From positions 154,442 to 218,441 of the forward strand of contig CAIRLC010000044.1 of the NCBI GenBank assembly GCA_903879335.1: a stretch of DNA of 64,000 nt. The letters are read 5' to 3'. The translations under genes and the position numbers were made by a program. The notes under the pieces were generated by a model. That model saw only the letters and a list, made by a program, of their open reading frames with translations, was not told where the DNA came from and did no database searches. This document shows, piece by piece, positions 34,700-45,303 of the stretch (positions within the stretch are counted from its first letter, which is position 1; the number at the start of each line of letters is the position of its first letter). The stretch is from an uncultured Pseudomonadota bacterium (GTDB taxonomy: Bacteria > Pseudomonadota > Gammaproteobacteria > Steroidobacterales > Steroidobacteraceae).

Positions 34700-37420
34700 T
34701 CACCCGGTTGCTTGTAAGCCCTGAGCAATGCCGCTCGTAGAAGCCACGAGCGCATCCAAGAGTACGGCATCTTCGCGGCCAGATTCCCGCCAGCGGCGCA
34801 ACAAATCGATCTGCATAAGATGCATCGGATCAACATAGGGGTTGCGTAATTTCATCCCGCGCTGTTGAGCAGGCTCGCCATCTAGCAAGCGATGCTGGCC
34901 ACGTAATTTCAGAATCCAGCGCTCCGTCCTTTCATGCTCGGCTAGAACCAAGTCAAAGATACCTTGCCGTTCGGGTGCAACGAGACCGCTGTACCATTTC
35001 GCAATATTCATATCAGCGACTGCGAGCGCAAACTCGACCTCGTCGATCAACATCCCGAAGAAGGGCATGCTGGCCATCATGTGTTCCAGTATTTCAGTGC
35101 CGGCTGTCGCCTCAATCAAGTCCAGGCCCGATCCGACGCCGTACCACGACGGCAATAAATGTCGACACTGACTCCAAGCAAATGACCAAGGCACGGTACG
35201 AATACTCTCAACGCCGGTGCCACCTTGCCGCGAAATCGGTCTTAAACCAATCTGCATCCGCTCAATCACATCGATGGGCGAGACTTCTTGGAAATAATTC
35301 CAAAAACCCTTCGTTCCAAATACCAAGCGCCGATACGCGACTTGACTGGCTTCGCTCAAAGACTCGATGATTTCCGCATGCTTGGGATCCAAATCTAAGC
35401 TAGTGCTCTTTTGAGAGAAAGCGAGGCTCGCTGCACCAAACGCTTGCTCGAGGGTGCGCATGGCCAAAGAGCGCAATGAATAACCCTGGCTGATACCGCC
35501 GCCTTGCTCAGTCACCCGCAACACACCGTGAAAGCTTCCTGGCGCAGCACCGCGCAACAGAGTGGTCACCCGACTTCCGCCGCGGCTCGTGGCACCACCA
35601 CGACCATGAAATGCGGTGAACGATATGCCCTGGCCTTGGCACAAATCAGCCATAGACTTCTGTGAGCGATTGAGCAGCCAGCGTGATGAAATCACACCGC
35701 TCTCTTTGTTACTTTCGCCGTAGCCGTACATCGCAACCTGTCGATCGCCACGATGTCTAATGTGTTCGCGGTACAAAGGCTCCGCCAAAAGATTCCGCAT
35801 GACCGCTTCTGATTCGGTCAGAACTCCAACCGTTTCAAATAACGGCGCAACGTCCAGTGGGACGGCGCCTGTTTTTTTGTCGGTCATTTCTGCCCAACGC
35901 GCTAGAAGGAGGACCGTCAGAATATCTTCTGGTCCACTCACTCCGCTGACGACGTAATCACCGGTCGCCTCGCGGCCGTAACGATGGCGAGCATGATAGA
36001 GCTGTTCGAATACCGATAATGTACGGCGTCCGAGTGCATCGAGCGTATAGGTTGGACCTTCATCGCGCTCAAGCGCGCGTCGAATACGTTCGAGTCGTTC
36101 CTCCGCAGAACGCTCCTCAAACATTTCATCCCCGAATCCGCGACCAACCACGGAACGGTGCACATCGGCGTGTTGGCGTACATCGAGCGTCGCCAAATGG
36201 AAGCCGAAGGTGTCGATGCGCCGCAACAATCGGTGCACATGGAACAGTCCGGCGCGAGCGCCTTGATGCGCGGCAAGGCTAGTGGCCATGAGCTTTACAT
36301 CAGCCGAAAATTGCGCCGCACTCTCGTAATGATGCGGCCTGCCCTCGTAGGTGTTTTTCAGGCGCGCAGCAATTTGTGCACAAAACTCTCGATACGGCAT
36401 CCGATCATGCCGCGCCGGAGCGGAATCTGCCGCTCCGAGTCGGATACGGGTGTATTCCTCAAGCCGCTGCTGCAACGCCGCAGAAATTCTTACTCGGCTC
36501 GCACTCTGGGACAGTCGTTCCCCAAGGCGCTGTACCTCTAGGTAGTACGCATTGATGATGACTAAATGCTGGCGCTGCAGCGTGTCACGGATAGTTTTCG
36601 CATTAATATCCGGCGCACCGTCCATGTCGCCACCGACCCACGAACCAAATCTGACTAATCGCGGCAAGGATTCTGGTGCAACGTTTTCGCCAAATGCACG
36701 TGTCAGAGCGCTTGCCAGATCTTCGTAAAATCCGGGAACGATCGCGTACAAGACTTCTGACAAAAAGTAGAGCACATGCTCGCGCTCATCAGCGACGGTT
36801 AATCGTTCGCGAGGGTGATCTTCGGTTTGCCAAAGACTGGTCAGTTCGGTTCGAATCTGCTCCCAATTGGCCCGACGCTCACCCGGCACCAGCGTCGTGT
36901 CGAAGCGTTCCAGCAAGAGGCCGGCCACCCGCGCCTGCTTGCGCAATATCGTTTTACGCGTGGACTCCGTCGGGTGCGATGTGAACACCGGGTAGACATT
37001 GAGGCGCTTTAATAATCCGAGTACCGAGGATAGCGACCATCCTTCGCGCGCTAGCCGCGATAGCGCTTCATCCAGACCACCCGGCTGCGCCGCCTTGGCG
37101 TCATTCAGGTACTCACGACGCCGGCGTATACGGTGTACTTTCTCCGCAAGGTTAACGACCTGAAACCAGGTCGAAAACGCTCGAATGAGATCGCGTGCCT
37201 CATCTGGAGAGCGACCTTCCGTACGCTGCAAGAGTACGGATTCACCGTCCTCCCCCCCTTGGCGCCGAGCAATAGCGGCAACGCGATCCCCTTCAACGGT
37301 GTCGAAACGAGTTTCGCCACACTGTTCAAGTAGGATTTCGCCAACGAGACCCCCCAAGGCATGCACATCCTCGCGGAGCGGCGCATCCTTGGCAGGAAAC
37401 TGAATATTCTGTCGATACAT
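34700..37420 (-). CDS. ppc: Phosphoenolpyruvate carboxylase
   Basis: A 906-residue anaplerotic enzyme converting PEP and bicarbonate to oxaloacetate. Visible motifs are VFTSHPTESTRKTI with the catalytic His, GYGESNKESG (the GYSDSxKDxG equivalent), FHGRGGATSRGG, and QGYSLRSLAMRTLEQA. The length is slightly over that of E. coli. It is minus-strand, 84 bases downstream of eda, so it may share the ED transcript. Confidence 0.95.
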   Translation of the reverse strand: MYRQNIQFPAKDAPLREDVHALGGLVGEILLEQCGETRFDTVEGDRVAAIARRQGGEDGESVLLQRTEGRSPDEARDLIRAFSTWFQVVNLAEKVHRIRRRREYLNDAKAAQPGGLDEALSRLAREGWSLSSVLGLLKRLNVYPVFTSHPTESTRKTILRKQARVAGLLLERFDTTLVPGERRANWEQIRTELTSLWQTEDHPRERLTVADEREHVLYFLSEVLYAIVPGFYEDLASALTRAFGENVAPESLPRLVRFGSWVGGDMDGAPDINAKTIRDTLQRQHLVIINAYYLEVQRLGERLSQSASRVRISAALQQRLEEYTRIRLGAADSAPARHDRMPYREFCAQIAARLKNTYEGRPHHYESAAQFSADVKLMATSLAAHQGARAGLFHVHRLLRRIDTFGFHLATLDVRQHADVHRSVVGRGFGDEMFEERSAEERLERIRRALERDEGPTYTLDALGRRTLSVFEQLYHARHRYGREATGDYVVSGVSGPEDILTVLLLARWAEMTDKKTGAVPLDVAPLFETVGVLTESEAVMRNLLAEPLYREHIRHRGDRQVAMYGYGESNKESGVISSRWLLNRSQKSMADLCQGQGISFTAFHGRGGATSRGGSRVTTLLRGAAPGSFHGVLRVTEQGGGISQGYSLRSLAMRTLEQAFGAASLAFSQKSTSLDLDPKHAEIIESLSEASQVAYRRLVFGTKGFWNYFQEVSPIDVIERMQIGLRPISRQGGTGVESIRTVPWSFAWSQCRHLLPSWYGVGSGLDLIEATAGTEILEHMMASMPFFGMLIDEVEFALAVADMNIAKWYSGLVAPERQGIFDLVLAEHERTERWILKLRGQHRLLDGEPAQQRGMKLRNPYVDPMHLMQIDLLRRWRESGREDAVLLDALVASTSGIAQGLQATG

Positions 37421-37504
37421 GATAGCGGCCCGCTCAGCGCGTACGGCTCGTGCATCTTATCAGGCGGCTCTATCCTCGGCTGTATTGATCCGCTTGGGCG
37501 CGTG

Positions 37505-38146
37505 TCAGATCGAGCGTAGTGCGACAGCTTCTCGTGCCCGGCGGGTGATCCCGGCAAAATCCGACGTTCGAATCGCCTCAGCGGTCGCCACCGATGACAT
37601 TCCGACACACGTCACGTTCGGCAAGGCGAGGTATTCCGGGGCTGTGCGCATATCGATACCACCCGTTGGGCAGAACCGGACTTGACTGAAGACCGAGCCA
37701 AAATCTTTCAGCAGTGCCGTACCACCACTACGCGATGCTGGGAAAAACTTTAGGGTGTCGAGGCCAGTATCCAGCGCGGCCATGATTTCGGTCGCTGTGA
37801 CGCAACCGGGCAGCATCGGGACATCAAGCGTCCGCGCTTCACTGCACAAAGTCGGTGAAAACCCTGGCGACACAATGAATTGGCTACCGGCCTCTACGGC
37901 TAAATTCAGCTGCGCAGGGGTCAACACAGTGCCCGCACCAACGATGGCTTCTGGCGCCGCCTCTCTCATGGCACGAATGGCGTGTATGCCAGCGGGCGTA
38001 CGTAGGGTCACCTCTAACACCCGTAGTCCGCCATCCACCAATGCGCGCGCTAAAGGCGCGGCCTGCTCGGGGTCGTCAATCACGATCACCGGGATCACAG
38101 GCGCAAGCGCGAGCACGTCGCGTACGGATAGTTTTTCTACAGGCAT
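37505..38146 (-). CDS. eda: KDPG aldolase (2-dehydro-3-deoxy-phosphogluconate aldolase)
   Basis: A 213-residue class I aldolase that cleaves KDPG to pyruvate and glyceraldehyde 3-phosphate. It contains [23 protein letters not shown] and [11 protein letters not shown] with the Schiff-base lysine. AAGGAG lies 7 bases upstream. Its start overlaps the edd end by 10 bases, so the two are translationally coupled. Confidence 0.95.
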   Translation of the reverse strand: MPVEKLSVRDVLALAPVIPVIVIDDPEQAAPLARALVDGGLRVLEVTLRTPAGIHAIRAMREAAPEAIVGAGTVLTPAQLNLAVEAGSQFIVSPGFSPTLCSEARTLDVPMLPGCVTATEIMAALDTGLDTLKFFPASRSGGTALLKDFGSVFSQVRFCPTGGIDMRTAPEYLALPNVTCVGMSSVATAEAIRTSDFAGITRRAREAVALRSI

Positions 38147-39939
38147 ACAATCGCTCCTTCCTCAGCCGTCGACACCATTTTGCGGAAAGGCCCAAAAAGT
38201 TCTCGACCAGCACCAAACTGGCTGATGGTCCGCATTTTTGCGGGCTCCCGCGTCGCGAGTTCTGAATCCGAAACCAAGATTTCCAGTGACCGCTCACGAG
38301 AGTTCAGTCGAATCATGTCCCCGTCGCGCACACGCGCCAGTGGACCACCCAAACTACATTCCGGCGTGACATGAATCGCCGCAGGCACCGAGCCTGAGGC
38401 ACCAGACATGCGGCCGTCCGTCACCAAAGCAACCTTATAACCCTTCGACATCAGCGAACCGAGTATGGGTGTGAGTTGATGTAATTCCGGCATGCCATTA
38501 GCGCGAGGGCCTTGGAAACGGATGACCGCGATGAGGTCCCGATTGAGTTGCCCCGCGTTGAATGCGGCAACCAAATCCGCCTGATCGTCGAAAACCGCGG
38601 CCGGCGCTTCGATGACGCGATCGTCATCAGCGACTGCTGAAGTTTTGATGACGGACCGTCCTAGATTGCCACGCAAGACTTTCAGACCGCTTTCGCAATC
38701 AAAAGGTTCGTCGATCGAGCGCAACACATCGGGCGCAAGGCTTTGCGTCGGACCATCGCGCCATTCCAGTTGCCCATTGATCAAAAACGGATCGCGGGTA
38801 TAGGCCTGCAGCCCCCGTCCTGCCACCGTATGGACATCGGGATGTAAAAATCCACCACGGAGCAATTGCGCGATAACAAAACCCGTGCCCCCGGCCGCTT
38901 GGAAATGATTCACGTCAGCGCTGCCATTCGGATACACCCGGGCGATTAACGGAATGACCGCCGACAACGCATCGAAATCATCCCAATCAATTTGTATTCC
39001 ACCGGCAGCGGCCATCGCAATCAGATGGATCGTATGATTCGTAGAGCCTCCGGTGGCCAACAACGTCACGATCGCATTCACAAAGCTACGTTCGTCTAGC
39101 ATCCGGCCGACTGGGCAATACGCTGATCCAAGCGCCGTCATCGCTGCTGCACGCCGAGCAGCTTCTACGGTTAGCGCATCTCGTAATGCGCTACCAGGAG
39201 GAACGAAGGCTGCGCCGGGAACATGCAACCCCATGACCTCCATGACCATCTGATTACTATTCGCGGTCCCGTAAAAGGTGCAGGTTCCTGCCGAGTGATA
39301 GCTCGCTGCCTCCGCGGCAAGTAACTCGTCGCGACCCACCGTGCCTTCCGCATACTCTCGCCGAATCCGCGCCTTTTCTTTATTTGGTAGCCCACTAGCC
39401 ATCGGACCCGAGGGGACGAACACTGCGGGCAGATGGCCAAAACTAAGGGCCCCCATCACGAGACCCGGCACGATCTTGTCGCATACACCCAAATAAAGCG
39501 CTGCATCGAAGGCTTCATGGCTGAGCGCGATACCGGTCGACATCGCAATCAAATCCCGGCTGAATAGCGACAATTCCATTCCAGGGCGCCCCTGCGTGAC
39601 GCCGTCACACATCGCTGGAACACCGCCGGCCACTTGCGCGACGGCCCCAACGGAGCGCGCTCCAGCTTTTAGGATCGCGGGATAGCGCTCGTAGGGCTGA
39701 TGGGCAGAAAGCATATCGTTGTAAGCGGTCACGATAGCGAGATTGGGCCAGCGAGCACCCTTCAGCGTCTCCTTGTCGGAATCCGCCGCCGCGATCACGT
39801 GCGCGAGGTTAGCGCAGGACAAGCGACCTCGAACGGCCGTCGCTTGGCGAGCCGATTCAATACGCTCAAGGTAGGCGCCGCGGGACGGCGCACTCTTCGC
39901 AATGATGCGCTCAGTGACCGCCAAAACAACACGGTTCAT
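38137..39939 (-). CDS. edd: 6-phosphogluconate dehydratase
   Basis: A roughly 600-residue [4Fe-4S] dehydratase forming KDPG, the committed Entner-Doudoroff step. It has [54 protein letters not shown] and [16 protein letters not shown] chose the ATG at 39939 because [12 protein letters not shown] aligns with the E. coli start. Upstream in-frame ATGs at 39957 and 39975 remain possible, and none has a clear ribosome-binding site. A HexR-type operator lies upstream. Confidence 0.93.
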   Translation of the reverse strand: MNRVVLAVTERIIAKSAPSRGAYLERIESARQATAVRGRLSCANLAHVIAAADSDKETLKGARWPNLAIVTAYNDMLSAHQPYERYPAILKAGARSVGAVAQVAGGVPAMCDGVTQGRPGMELSLFSRDLIAMSTGIALSHEAFDAALYLGVCDKIVPGLVMGALSFGHLPAVFVPSGPMASGLPNKEKARIRREYAEGTVGRDELLAAEAASYHSAGTCTFYGTANSNQMVMEVMGLHVPGAAFVPPGSALRDALTVEAARRAAAMTALGSAYCPVGRMLDERSFVNAIVTLLATGGSTNHTIHLIAMAAAGGIQIDWDDFDALSAVIPLIARVYPNGSADVNHFQAAGGTGFVIAQLLRGGFLHPDVHTVAGRGLQAYTRDPFLINGQLEWRDGPTQSLAPDVLRSIDEPFDCESGLKVLRGNLGRSVIKTSAVADDDRVIEAPAAVFDDQADLVAAFNAGQLNRDLIAVIRFQGPRANGMPELHQLTPILGSLMSKGYKVALVTDGRMSGASGSVPAAIHVTPECSLGGPLARVRDGDMIRLNSRERSLEILVSDSELATREPAKMRTISQFGAGRELFGPFRKMVSTAEEGAIVCL

Positions 39940-39986
39940 TGGGGGGATGAATGACATGAACTGAACCACAGGCATTTAAAAACTAC

Positions 39987-40001
39987 AGTAGTTTAACTAC
40001 A
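39987..40001 (-). promoter_or_regulatory. HexR-type operator upstream of edd-eda
   Basis: The 15-bp palindrome AGTAGTTTAACTACA (perfect GTAGT/ACTAC arms) resembles the gammaproteobacterial HexR consensus TGTARTTNNAYTACA-type site. It lies in the edd/zwf divergent gap. HexR, encoded at 41624-42517, is a KDPG-responsive repressor in characterised species. Confidence 0.75.
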
Positions 40002-40105
40002 TTAATGGCATCTTTTTCAAGATGTATTTTCGCCTTATTGTTACATTTCAATTACTTAAAACATTTTGAGCATGCGCCCGCGCTAGTATTTCCAGATTTA
40101 AAATT

Positions 40106-40120
40106 AGTAGTTACACTACA
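40106..40120 (+). promoter_or_regulatory. HexR-type operator just upstream of zwf
   Basis: The 15-bp palindrome AGTAGTTACACTACA has GTAGT/ACTAC arms and the same length as the edd-side site. It ends 4 bases before the zwf ATG, so a bound repressor would sit on the ribosome-binding or transcription-start region. Confidence 0.75.
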
Positions 40121-40124
40121 GGTT

Positions 40125-41621
40125 ATGAATACCGAAACTCGCTCAACCACGCTCAGTCGCGGCACGGCGCCGGCCTTTGACCTGGTCTTATTCGGGGGCA
40201 CCGGCGATCTGGCAATGCGCAAACTCTTGCCGGCCTTATATCGACGCTATGCCGACGGGCTGATCCCAGCCGATGCACGCATCCTAGGAGTCGCTCGCTC
40301 AGAGTTATCGCGAGAACAGTTCGTCGACAAGGTGGAGGCGAAGTGTCGCCAATACCTCGGCGAAGCCTTTAAGGATGAGATCTGGTCGGGCTTTGCGCCA
40401 TTACTCGGCTACGTCAAAGTCGACGCGACTAGCCCTCAAGATTACGTCGCGCTGTCACAAGCTCTGGCTGGCCGCGCAGAAATTGTTAGGATTTTCTTCC
40501 TGTCGACTGGGCCGGATCTTTTTGCCGCCATCTGTCGAGAACTGTCGGCCGCTGGCATTGTCACGCCCACATCCCGAATCATGTTGGAAAAGCCTCTCGG
40601 CGAGGATGGTGCGTCGGCAAGCCGAATTAACGACACCGTCGGCGCCATTGCTCGAGAGTCACAGATCTATCGTATCGATCACTACCTCGGCAAAGAGACG
40701 GTACAAAACCTACTCGCCTTACGCTTCGGTAACGCCTTGTTTGAGCCTTTATGGCGTCGAGGCCAGATCCGTCACGTCCAAATCACCGTTGCTGAACAAC
40801 TTGGCGTTGAATCACGGGGTGACTTCTACGACCGCACGGGCGCATTACGCGACATGGTTCAAAACCACTTGCTGCAGTTGCTGTGCATATTGGCCATGGA
40901 GCCGCCGGCCAACAGTTCAGCCGACGCGGTCCGCGACGAGAAGTTGAAAGTACTGCGCGCATTACGCCCGATTGGAGAGGCAGATGCGCTCCTCAAGACG
41001 GCGCGTGGCCAATATCGGGCAGGCGTTATCGGCGCGGATCGCACCGTCAATTACCGCGACGAAGCAGGCGTTGACCCACAAAGCGTGACTGAAACCTTTG
41101 TCGCCATTAAAGCTGAAATTGATACCTGGCGATGGGCCGGGGTGCCCTTCTATCTACGGACGGGGAAACGTTTACAACGCGCCGTCGGCGAGATCGTCAT
41201 CACTTTTGAAGCAGTTCCGCACTCTATTTTTTCGGGACCATTCAACTCCGACCCTCCGAATCGACTCGTGATTCAGCTGCAGCCTGATGAATCGATCACT
41301 CTGCGCATACTGGCGAAGGCGCCTGGCGAGGCGATGAGGCTGCGCCCAGTGGATCTGTCGCTTGATTTAGGCGAAAGCTTTAAAGCGAGACCGCTTGAAG
41401 CCTATGAGCGCCTGTTGGGGGATGCGATCCAGGGAAATCTCACCCTCTTCATGCGCCGCGATGAAGTCGAGGCCGCGTGGCAATGGATTGACCCCATCCG
41501 CGAGGCTTGGGATGCCGATCATGACGGTCCTAGGCCATATGCCGCCGGTAGCTGGGGGCCATCGACATCGAGCTCACTGATCGCCCGTGACGGATTCACT
41601 TGGTACGACGAGACGTTCTAG
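40125..41621 (+). CDS. zwf: Glucose-6-phosphate 1-dehydrogenase
   Basis: A 498-residue enzyme oxidising glucose 6-phosphate to 6-phosphogluconolactone with NAD(P)+. It has [18 protein letters not shown] (Rossmann loop), the active-site [15 protein letters not shown] and the later RTGKRL. The start is the ATG at 40125; the frame is open upstream to 40005 without conserved sequence. hexR follows after 2 bases, so the regulator is expressed with its target. No pgl gene is present in the window. Confidence 0.95.
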   Translation: MNTETRSTTLSRGTAPAFDLVLFGGTGDLAMRKLLPALYRRYADGLIPADARILGVARSELSREQFVDKVEAKCRQYLGEAFKDEIWSGFAPLLGYVKVDATSPQDYVALSQALAGRAEIVRIFFLSTGPDLFAAICRELSAAGIVTPTSRIMLEKPLGEDGASASRINDTVGAIARESQIYRIDHYLGKETVQNLLALRFGNALFEPLWRRGQIRHVQITVAEQLGVESRGDFYDRTGALRDMVQNHLLQLLCILAMEPPANSSADAVRDEKLKVLRALRPIGEADALLKTARGQYRAGVIGADRTVNYRDEAGVDPQSVTETFVAIKAEIDTWRWAGVPFYLRTGKRLQRAVGEIVITFEAVPHSIFSGPFNSDPPNRLVIQLQPDESITLRILAKAPGEAMRLRPVDLSLDLGESFKARPLEAYERLLGDAIQGNLTLFMRRDEVEAAWQWIDPIREAWDADHDGPRPYAAGSWGPSTSSSLIARDGFTWYDETF

Positions 41622-41623
41622 AC

Positions 41624-42517
41624 ATGAATCCATCCCGCATGAACTCAGATCACGTCACGGAACCTGAAGCCGAATTACTGCGCCGGGTTGGCCTTATCCG
41701 GCCCTCACTGACACCGGCTGAATCGAAGGTGGCGGACGTGGTTCTGGCAGCCCCGGCCTGGGTGCTGCGTAGTGCGCTGTCAGCCGTCGCTGCGCGCGCC
41801 GGCGTGAGCGACCCCACCGTGATCCGGTTCTGTCGCTCTCTTGGACTCGACGGATACCAAACCTTCAGACTCCGTTTAGCGCAAAGTCTGGCCACCGGCG
41901 CCACATTCTTGCATCGCGACATTGCCGCAACCGACTCTCCAGCCGAGCTGACGTCGAAAGTATTTCAGCGGGCAACGCGCACCTTGCAGGATGTAGCCGG
42001 CCAGATTCCCGCCGACCGCATCGAAACAGCGGTCGCGATGATCGCTCACGCGCGCCGCGTCGAGTTCTACGGATTGGGCAGTTCCGGCATCGTCGCAGCA
42101 GATGCGCGCCATAAGTTTTTCCGGCTTGGACTACAGGCCATGTCTTATTCCGACTCCCATTTGCACGCGATGGCAGCCACGATGCTCGGTCGTGGCGACG
42201 TGGTTGTCGCTATTTCGAGCACAGGTCGGACGATTGATCTGATGTCGAGCGTCGAAATTGCACGAGATGCTGGCGCATCGATTATCGGCATTGTGCCCCC
42301 CGGATCGCCGATCGCACGCTTGTGTGAAGTGCCGTTAGAGATCTCAGTGGACGAGGACACGGACGTCTACACCCCCATGACGACACGCTTAGCCCAGCTG
42401 ACATTGATCGACGTACTCTCGATCGGTGTCGCGCTAAAACTGGGGCCGAGCCTCACGGCACGACTAGAACGTGCTCGGGATAGTCTGCTGGCCAAGCGAA
42501 TCGGCGAGCGCGAGTAA
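41624..42517 (+). CDS. hexR: HexR, MurR/RpiR-family repressor of Entner-Doudoroff genes
   Basis: A 297-residue regulator: N-terminal RpiR helix-turn-helix (AARAGVSDPTVIRFCRSLGL, about residues 50-69) and a C-terminal SIS sugar-phosphate domain with YGLGSSGIVA and ISSTGRTIDLMSS. In related bacteria HexR binds operators at zwf, edd and others, and KDPG releases it. Two matching palindromes lie in the edd/zwf gap. Co-transcription with zwf gives autoregulation. Confidence 0.92.
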   Translation: MNPSRMNSDHVTEPEAELLRRVGLIRPSLTPAESKVADVVLAAPAWVLRSALSAVAARAGVSDPTVIRFCRSLGLDGYQTFRLRLAQSLATGATFLHRDIAATDSPAELTSKVFQRATRTLQDVAGQIPADRIETAVAMIAHARRVEFYGLGSSGIVAADARHKFFRLGLQAMSYSDSHLHAMAATMLGRGDVVVAISSTGRTIDLMSSVEIARDAGASIIGIVPPGSPIARLCEVPLEISVDEDTDVYTPMTTRLAQLTLIDVLSIGVALKLGPSLTARLERARDSLLAKRIGERE

Positions 42518-42551
42518 TCTCCCGCTCAGTGAGGGGGTGCGCGGACACTCA

Positions 42552-42573
42552 GGATCGCTTAGATTGGCGATCC
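42552..42573 (+). terminator. Hairpin downstream of hexR
   Basis: GGATCGC-(8 nt)-GCGATCC, a perfect 7-bp stem 35 bases after the hexR stop. There is no T-run, so a terminator role is only possible; it could equally be part of the leader of the nitroreductase gene. Confidence 0.3.
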
Positions 42574-42594
42574 ATTGGCCAAGATCAATCCACG

Positions 42595-43287
42595 ATGTCT
42601 GTCACTGACTTGATGCACGCTCGCGTCTCAACGCGTGCGTTCTTACCAAAACCCGTACCGACGGCCACGATTCGAGACCTGATCGCCGCCGCCGGGGCCG
42701 CCCCGAGCGGCACTAACATCCAGCCGTGGCAGGTCCATGTCGTCACAGGCACCGTGCGAGACCAAATCTGTGCAGCCACTCGAACTGCAGCGGTAGCTCC
42801 TCGGGAGCGTCCAGAGTGGATTTACGATTACTATCCGAAAACGTGGCGTGATCCGTATCTGGCGAGGCGGCGAGCCTGTGGATGGGGCTTATATGGCCTG
42901 CTCGGGATACAAAAAGGTGACCGCGAAGCGGGCCTGGCCCAAGAACTGCGAAACTTTGATTTTTTCGATGCACCCGTAGGCCTCTTTTTATTCTTGGATC
43001 GAGATCTCGGACGCGGCAGCCTCCTTGATTGCGGCATGTTCCTGCAGAACTTGATGATTGCGGCTGTAGATCAAGGCCTTGCGACCTGTCCGCAGGCCGC
43101 CTGGGTACCCTTTGACGCATTGATCCGCAGCATCCTGAGTATCCCGGATACCCAAATGTTGGTCTGCGGAATGGCCATAGGCCATGCGGATCCAGCTGCA
43201 CCCGTGAATCGTTTTCGCCCCGGGCGATTAGCCGTGGATGAATTTACGACCTGGCACGACGGGCAAACGTCAGACTCAGAGCAGTGA
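42595..43287 (+). CDS. Nitroreductase-family FMN enzyme
   Basis: About 230 residues from the ATG at 42595 (the frame is open to GTG 42529). It has the family N-terminus MHARVSTRAFLPKPVP, the FMN-binding AAPSGTNIQPWQVHVV, and LDCGMFLQNLMIAAVDQGLATCPQ. It would reduce nitro or quinone compounds or a similar substrate with NAD(P)H. The next gene's GTG overlaps its stop by 4 bases (GTGA), so it is coupled to an EamA transporter. Confidence 0.88.
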   Translation: MSVTDLMHARVSTRAFLPKPVPTATIRDLIAAAGAAPSGTNIQPWQVHVVTGTVRDQICAATRTAAVAPRERPEWIYDYYPKTWRDPYLARRRACGWGLYGLLGIQKGDREAGLAQELRNFDFFDAPVGLFLFLDRDLGRGSLLDCGMFLQNLMIAAVDQGLATCPQAAWVPFDALIRSILSIPDTQMLVCGMAIGHADPAAPVNRFRPGRLAVDEFTTWHDGQTSDSEQ

Positions 43288-44210
43288 CTACCGCCACCCC
43301 TACCCGCTCGGGGTCCGTCGTCGGACTGCTTCTGTCCATGATCGGTGCCATGGGATTTGCTTCCAAGGGTGTATTTGCCAAGGCGCTCTATGCGGACGGT
43401 TGGTCGGTCGAGACTCTCCTACTACTCCGCGCAATCTATGCACTGCCATTTATGATCGCGTGGACTTTATGGACCAGTGGCAGTCAGTCGCTGCTATCCG
43501 TCACGCCAAGAGCTGTTTTGTGGACCGCATTCGCGGGTATTGCGTGCTATTTCTTCGGCGCGACCTGGGACTTCCAGGCACTACAGTTGATCGATGCCAG
43601 CGTAGAGCGGGTGCTGCTGTTCTCCTACCCATCGATTGTGGTGCTGATTGACGCTGCTCTCTATCGCCGAGCCCCGCAAGCATCCATGCTGGGCGCACTG
43701 GCTATTACGTATGCCGGGATTTTCATGGTTGTTACCGGCCTCGACCTACACATACTGCGCAGCAATCTGACCGGTGCAGGTCTTGTTTTGGCGTGTGCTG
43801 TAACTTCAGCGATTTATTATGTGACCGGCGATCGATGGACAAAATCATTAAGCAGTGCGGCCTACACCGTTTATGCATTGACTGCCGCAACGATCTGCTT
43901 GTCGGCCCGCCACCTCGTGATCGGTGCCGCTTGGAAAACGAATTGGGCAGCGCGCGACATACTGCTATTTGGTGGCATTGTCGTGTGCGCGACGATCATA
44001 CCGATGCTCGCTATGGCGGAAGGCGTACGCCGCCTGGGGGCTCCGCGCGCTTCGGTCGTCAGCACCGTCGGACCGCCGACGACGATATTGCTCGGCGCTT
44101 GGTTGTTGGGCGAACGGCTCAGCCTCGCGCAATGGATTGGCGTCGCTTTGATCGTAGCCGGAATTTTGTTTTTGGAAACGCTGCGCCGATCTAAACCAAA
44201 AGTCGCATGA
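43284..44210 (+). CDS. EamA/DMT family transporter
   Basis: A 308-residue protein with two EamA repeats and ten hydrophobic segments (GAMGFASKGVFAKAL near residue 18; the second repeat starts near residue 160; ending LGAWLLGERLSLAQWIGVALIVAGI). GTG start overlapping the nitroreductase stop by 4 bases, hence translationally coupled. An exporter role is likely; the substrate is unknown. Confidence 0.85.
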   Translation: MTTATPTRSGSVVGLLLSMIGAMGFASKGVFAKALYADGWSVETLLLLRAIYALPFMIAWTLWTSGSQSLLSVTPRAVLWTAFAGIACYFFGATWDFQALQLIDASVERVLLFSYPSIVVLIDAALYRRAPQASMLGALAITYAGIFMVVTGLDLHILRSNLTGAGLVLACAVTSAIYYVTGDRWTKSLSSAAYTVYALTAATICLSARHLVIGAAWKTNWAARDILLFGGIVVCATIIPMLAMAEGVRRLGAPRASVVSTVGPPTTILLGAWLLGERLSLAQWIGVALIVAGILFLETLRRSKPKVA

Positions 44211-44397
44211 ACCAGGCGTGCCCGCTAGGCCTCATGCGCAGCCGATGACCGTCGAGTGCAGCACCGGGCGACCACAAACATAGGCGTCCTAAACGCTCCG
44301 ATGACTGAGACTGATGAGCCGACAGCGGTCCCCCGATTCAGCTCGTAGCCCGATCAACCCACTATCTGAATGGACAGGCAGAAGGAACTAGGGCCGA

Positions 44398-45303
44398 TCA
44401 ACCCGGGAAGAAGTCAATCGGCTTAGTGGTCGTCATGAGCTCAACGTCGCGGCTCTCAAAATGGAACATCTTGATCAGCGCAACAAGCTTACGTTCGAGC
44501 TCCTCATTCTTGAGCTCACTTGAAAGGACCTTACAATCAGTCACTTCGCCAGTCGGAACGATCGTGAGTTGCACGACCACTTTGCCTTGCAGGGCTGGTT
44601 CGTTACGCAACGCGCGATTGTAAAGATTGTAGATCGAGGCCTTATTGCGATCGAACACCATTTCGATCTCTTCACGACTCCGGGATGCTTTATTGCTTGT
44701 ACCCGATCGTCGCGCGCCCTCACCGTTCTGCTTCATACCATCCGCAAAGGACTGAATACCTTGCATCGTCGAGTGGCCCTTGAGCGACCCTGTGCCGCCG
44801 CCAAAACCACTGCTGATGGAACTCGTGTTAATACCGCCACTGGCGCCACTTAGATTTGACGTCAGCAACGAACGCTCCGACCGAGCGGGCCCGTCCACCT
44901 TGGCGTTGAGAGGTTTCGCGCTGGCCAGCGGCTCAGCTTTAAGCAATGCACGCAGTCCCGCGAACTCATCTTTCATCGCATTCAGCGCTTTCTGGGCCGT
45001 GCGATGCGCCGTTTGCGTCGGATCGACCTGAGTCGGAGTCGGCTTAACAATGGGTTTAGGCTCTGGCTTCTTTTCTTCGGGTTTCGGCGGCAGTTTTAAT
45101 TCCACCGCATGATCAAGCAGTTGTTTCGCGGAAACCGGCGTAAGCGCCGGCGTCGGCAACAAGCGCACAACGACAACCATCAAAAGCCAGAGCACCAGCG
45201 CTGCGCGCACATAACGCTTAAACCGACGTTCTTGCGCAGTATCCGCCAATAAGGGCAGATCATAAACGCGGTAATTAGCCGAAATAGTCGTCATATCAGC
45301 CAC
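44398..45303 (-). CDS. AgmX/PglI-type TonB-like protein (periplasm-spanning)
   Basis: A 301-residue protein: a short cytoplasmic start, one membrane helix (ALVLWLLMVVVVRLL, about residues 33-47), then a Pro/Lys-rich periplasmic stretch (KLPPKPEEKKPEPKPIVKP, about 72-90), a Ser/Gly-rich linker, and a C-terminal AgmX/TonB-like domain (IYNLYNRALRNEPALQGKVVVQL). This is the architecture of energy-transducing proteins that couple TolQR-type motors to the outer membrane. It is the last gene of the nine-gene minus-strand operon. It overlaps the second ExbD gene by 8 bases. In the Myxococcus Agl-Glt machine, GltJ (AgmX) has this type of C-terminus. Confidence 0.85.
   Translation of the reverse strand: MADMTTISANYRVYDLPLLADTAQERRFKRYVRAALVLWLLMVVVVRLLPTPALTPVSAKQLLDHAVELKLPPKPEEKKPEPKPIVKPTPTQVDPTQTAHRTAQKALNAMKDEFAGLRALLKAEPLASAKPLNAKVDGPARSERSLLTSNLSGASGGINTSSISSGFGGGTGSLKGHSTMQGIQSFADGMKQNGEGARRSGTSNKASRSREEIEMVFDRNKASIYNLYNRALRNEPALQGKVVVQLTIVPTGEVTDCKVLSSELKNEELERKLVALIKMFHFESRDVELMTTTKPIDFFPG

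Noticed and set aside
40040..40062. Third HexR-like site (TGTTACATTTCAATTACT) upstream of zwf
   Set aside because: Only half-site similarity with no proper palindrome, in contrast to the two clear sites either side.
40005..40124. N-terminal extension of zwf by 40 codons
   Set aside because: The extension has no family sequence and would place the HexR operator inside the coding region; the ATG at 40125 fits the known N-terminus.
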